This document shows positions 7,470 through 9,627 of a stretch of 9,627 nt of DNA, one piece after another. Made by a program: the position numbers and the translations under genes. The stretch's first letter is position 1. The number at the start of each line of letters is the position of its first letter. Source of the DNA: Spirochaetaceae bacterium (GTDB taxonomy: Bacteria > Spirochaetota > Spirochaetia > SZUA-6 > RPPD01). A model generated the notes under the pieces. It made no database searches. It worked only from the letters and a program-made list of their open reading frames with translations, and had not been told where the DNA came from. The DNA is taken from assembly GCA_003818675.1 (NCBI GenBank), contig RPPD01000044.1, positions 1 through 9,627 on the forward strand, given 5' to 3'.

Positions 7470-7893
7470 AATAGCTGCACAGAGATTCGGGAGAATGGCC
7501 GCACACCGCAAGGCCATGTTTGAAAACATGATCACCTCGCTTTTTAAGCACGAGAGGATACGGACAACCAAGCAAAAAGCCCGTGCTGCCCGCAGCATCG
7601 CGGAAAAGATGATCACAAGAGCCAAGGTGGACAGTGTCCATAACCGCAGGATCATCGGCCGCAAAATTGAGGATGCTTCTATTCTTAACAAGCTCTTCAA
7701 GGATATAGCACCCAGATTTGTCGAGCGCAAAGGCGGTTACACCCGCATCCTGAAGCTTTCCCAGCGCACCACAGACGCAGCCAGCATGGTTTTCCTGGAG
7801 CTTGTGGATCGCAAGGAAAAGAGTAAAAAGGCAAAGAAGGTAAAGAAGGCAGAGCCTGTCAAGGATAAGGATACACAGGAGAAAAAGGCATAA
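7459..7893 (+). CDS. rplQ: 50S ribosomal protein L17
   Basis: L17 lies near the polypeptide exit tunnel of 50S. The 144-residue product has the family start [20 protein letters not shown], then [23 protein letters not shown] and the [18 protein letters not shown] block. From about residue 118 it has a Lys/Glu-rich tail ([15 protein letters not shown]...EKKA) not present in the short E. coli-like core. The ATG lies inside the end of rpoA (11-base overlap), which suggests translational coupling. Its TAA stop (7891-7893) is followed at once by the next reading frame. Confidence 0.96.
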   Translation: MRHRIAAQRFGRMAAHRKAMFENMITSLFKHERIRTTKQKARAARSIAEKMITRAKVDSVHNRRIIGRKIEDASILNKLFKDIAPRFVERKGGYTRILKLSQRTTDAASMVFLELVDRKEKSKKAKKVKKAEPVKDKDTQEKKA

Positions 7894-8528
7894 TACCAAA
7901 ACAGGGCGAATACATTAAAATCAGGGGAGAGGAGACACTGCTGGAGCGGAATGTATCTTCTCCCTTTTCATTTTTTGCAGCTTTATTTCTTGCTGTCACT
8001 ACTGTGCTACAGGACAACCTCATGGTGTTAGGGTGCCAGACCGCGATCGCCTTTTTACTGGCAATCATGGCAGGAAGGATGGCCCGTTTTTGGGGCATCC
8101 TGATAGTCATGTCAACAACAGTAATAATCAACCTGTTATTCCCGCAGCAGTTTGGACCTGTAATGTTTACCATGGCGGGATTTCCGGTATACAGGGAATC
8201 GCTTATAACCGGATTACAGCGGGCCCTGACACTTGGATGTCTGTTTTTCCTGTCGAAGGCCTTTATCAGACCTGATTTAAGGCTCCCTGGGACCATCGGA
8301 AGAATCATGGCTGAAAGCATGGGATTCCTGTCCCTTTTTCTTGATGAAAAATTATCTCCAGGCAAAAATATCATATCAAGGCTTGACGCCATACTTTTTA
8401 AGGTCCAGGACAGAAAGCTTGCATCAGGGAAGGAAAAACCGGTTTCAAGGACTACTGTCCGGGGGTTTATTGCCGTGTTTTGTGTATTGGCTATTAATGT
8501 TATTTTTCTTATACTTGAAATCAGGTAA
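7893..8528 (+). CDS. Polytopic membrane protein, possibly EcfT-like
   Basis: The family is not firmly recognised. The frame is open from 7869 and ends at TAA 8526-8528. No ATG, GTG or TTG occurs before GTG 8004. I place the start at ATA 7893 because TAATA with the rplQ stop looks like a TAATG overlap, AGGAG lies at 7877-7881, and the first codons (GEYIKIRGEETLLERN) resemble the N-terminus of EcfT transmembrane components of vitamin transporters. Hydrophobic segments fall at about 24-42, 44-62, 66-84, 110-127 and 190-208. The stretch NLLFP..FGPV...GFPVYRESLITGLQRAL also recalls EcfT. The usual C-terminal Ala-Arg-Ser/Gly coupling motifs are not obvious, and no ECF ATPase gene is next to it. At 211 residues it is shorter than typical EcfT. 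Alternative starts are CTG 7941 after a GAGGAG, or GTG 8004, which would lose the first helix. A membrane protein is likely; the EcfT link is a guess. Confidence 0.68.
   Translation: MPKQGEYIKIRGEETLLERNVSSPFSFFAALFLAVTTVLQDNLMVLGCQTAIAFLLAIMAGRMARFWGILIVMSTTVIINLLFPQQFGPVMFTMAGFPVYRESLITGLQRALTLGCLFFLSKAFIRPDLRLPGTIGRIMAESMGFLSLFLDEKLSPGKNIISRLDAILFKVQDRKLASGKEKPVSRTTVRGFIAVFCVLAINVIFLILEIR
7925..7976 (+). terminator. Terminator-like hairpin after rplQ
   Basis: Bases 7925-7937 (GGGAGAGGAGACA) can pair with 7952-7964 (TGTATCTTCTCCC): 13 positions with one G.A mismatch and one G.T pair, and a 14-base loop. A T-rich tract (TTTTCATTTTTT, 7965-7976) follows directly. This is the form of an intrinsic terminator about 30 bases after the rplQ stop, a sensible end for the ribosomal operon. 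It also lies inside the proposed first codons of the next gene and covers a possible GAGGAG ribosome site, so attenuation or translational control is possible. Pairing was worked out by eye, not computed. Confidence 0.6.
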
Positions 8529-8529
8529 A

Positions 8530-8604
8530 ATGGAAAAGAAGCCGATAATGAAACGGGAATACAAATGTACCGATATAAGAGCTCAAAATGAGGCAAAGCC
8601 TTAA
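8530..8604 (+). CDS. Possible 24-codon leader ORF
   Basis: ATG at 8530 opens a frame of 24 codons (MEKKPIMKREYKCTDIRAQNEAKP) ending at TAA 8602-8604. It starts just after the preceding stop and runs 17 bases into the next gene, whose ATG is at 8588. The only ribosome-site candidate is a weak AGG at 8523-8525. The peptide is charged and matches nothing I know. It could couple translation of the next gene to the previous one, or be chance. Confidence 0.15.
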   Translation: MEKKPIMKREYKCTDIRAQNEAKP

Positions 8605-9627
8605 AATTGCATTTACTCTCCTCATCTCCCTTGTTGTTTCGGGAGTTTTTACTGTGCTCGCATTCTCAAACCTCTTTTCAGCTATAGAAACAAGTGTATA
8701 TCTGCCAAATTTGAAAAACCGGGCTGTGGCCGGAACTGAAAAAACAGCATCAAGGATGATAACCTATCATGACCTGACTGTCTCCAGATACCGCGAAATT
8801 ACGGCCTCGGGATTCATGTGGCGAGCCTACCTTGCCAACCAGAGTCAGGAAGACATTGCTCTCCGGGCAAACGCCATGGCCTCGCTCATGCAGGGCAATT
8901 CCAGGATCATGGCAGTCAGGCTCGTGGACCTGACAGGCCGAAGGATAAATTACAGCACTGTAGATGGGGATATCGAGCCAGGCAGTGATGTTTACAGGAT
9001 AACTTACTCAAACCTGGACAGGGTAGAACCGGAAGCTTCCGTGGACAGGTTTGTATTGGCGGAAAAAGAAGATTATCGCATTGTCTGGGATGATACCAAA
9101 CAGAGGATAATCTATGTCATGCCGGTCGTTGATCCAGACAAGACAAGAAGGGGTGTGGCGCTATTTTATGTGCAGGCAAGAGATCTGGAATCATATCTTT
9201 CCGCTGACACTGGCGTGGCATTCCGCGACCTGTATGTCGCAGGTAACGCTGGTGCGCTTTGTGATGTTTCCGGGATAGTTGCCGGCCTTGACGAGACTGA
9301 CATTTCAGTGTTTACAAGCGCTGTCAAGGGTGCTTTTGAATCAAGCAGCAGTGAAATCCGCACTGAGGCATTCAGGGTTGGAGATGCCGGGCAGAAGCTT
9401 TATCTTTTTTTTAAAAATACTGGTGTTGGCGGAGTGGTTGGAATCCTGTTCGGATCTTCCAACTTCGAGATGGGTTTGGCTGACAAGATAATAATACTGC
9501 TCATTTTCTACAGCCTTGTATTTCTTGTGATTCTGCTCGTACTGAATATCAAACAGGAGCCAATGGTTGTTGTAGCCGGACGGATGAAAAAATTTCAGAA
9601 TGATTTCGTGGCGGAATTCGTGGACAA
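8588..9627 (+). CDS. Two-TM receptor-like membrane protein, 3'-partial
   Basis: I do not recognise the family. The frame is open to the window end, giving 346 codons. Residues 7-30 are a hydrophobic segment behind a short basic start (MRQSLK), suited to a signal anchor with the N-terminus inside. Residues about 31-297 are mixed and polar, probably extracytoplasmic. Near residue 115 they contain a PAS/Cache-like pattern (NSRIMAVRLVDLTGRRINYS), and later IIYVMPVVDP and RRGVALFYVQARDLESYL, which resemble the strands of periplasmic sensor domains. A second hydrophobic helix spans about 298-322, followed by the start of a cytosolic part (KQEPMVVVAGRMKKFQNDF) that may begin a HAMP-like or coiled region. 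This layout fits a chemoreceptor, histidine kinase or cyclase, but no output domain is visible. The upstream stop TAA at 8576 and weak AAGAG at 8577-8581 support ATG 8588. Confidence 0.8.
   Translation, partial: MRQSLKIAFTLLISLVVSGVFTVLAFSNLFSAIETSVYLPNLKNRAVAGTEKTASRMITYHDLTVSRYREITASGFMWRAYLANQSQEDIALRANAMASLMQGNSRIMAVRLVDLTGRRINYSTVDGDIEPGSDVYRITYSNLDRVEPEASVDRFVLAEKEDYRIVWDDTKQRIIYVMPVVDPDKTRRGVALFYVQARDLESYLSADTGVAFRDLYVAGNAGALCDVSGIVAGLDETDISVFTSAVKGAFESSSSEIRTEAFRVGDAGQKLYLFFKNTGVGGVVGILFGSSNFEMGLADKIIILLIFYSLVFLVILLVLNIKQEPMVVVAGRMKKFQNDFVAEFVD

Noticed and set aside
7859..8596. Long minus-strand open frame (245 codons) opposite the membrane-protein gene
   Set aside because: It overlaps the end of rplQ and the whole plus-strand membrane-protein frame and has no recognisable motifs. 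The plus strand gives clear hydrophobic helices and fits the operon direction, so this is most likely a shadow.

Overview
The window is the 3' part of a bacterial S10/spc/alpha ribosomal-protein supercluster, all on the + strand, followed by two accessory membrane-protein genes. The order is (rplE)-rpsN-rpsH-rplF-rplR-rpsE-rpmD-rplO-secY-rpmJ-rpsM-rpsK-rpsD-rpoA-rplQ. secY is followed directly by rpmJ, with no adk, map or infA between them. Protein sequence character and this order suggest a spirochaete, most likely a Treponema/Spirochaeta relative. That is an inference from recalled family sequences; no search was possible.

Region 1 (1-639) is the end of rplE (ribosomal protein L5), and it is the strangest of the ribosomal genes. 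It is preceded in frame by perfect 18-base tandem repeats encoding the hexapeptide EKSVKA, with no conventional start codon inside the window. It is also interrupted by an in-frame TGA at a position where L5 normally has glycine, after which recognisable L5 sequence continues to the normal C-terminus.

Region 2 (652-7893) is a compact, well-conserved run of genes for 30S and 50S proteins, the SecY translocon channel and RNA polymerase alpha. Most genes have a clear Shine-Dalgarno sequence and gaps of only a few bases; rpmD/rplO and rpoA/rplQ overlap. S14, L36 and S4 are all of the zinc-binding (cysteine-containing) type. Several proteins carry charged tails: lysine-rich in L15, lysine/glutamate-rich in L17, acidic in RpoA.

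Region 3 (7893-9627) holds two genes that are not ribosomal. The first encodes a 200-odd residue polytopic membrane protein with weak resemblance to EcfT transmembrane components. Its reading frame begins at ATA, exactly where a TAATG stop/start overlap with rplQ would be expected, and its first codons contain a terminator-like hairpin with a T-rich tract. The second, cut off by the window end, encodes a protein with an N-terminal membrane segment, a roughly 265-residue extracytoplasmic domain and a second membrane segment. This is a receptor-like layout whose function I do not recognise.

There is no stretch of 300 bases without a gene. I saw no tRNA, rRNA, CRISPR array, insertion sequence or convincing promoter. 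Most of the window is ordinary housekeeping sequence. The points worth checking are the L5 repeat and TGA, the rplQ/membrane-protein junction, and the two unrecognised membrane proteins.
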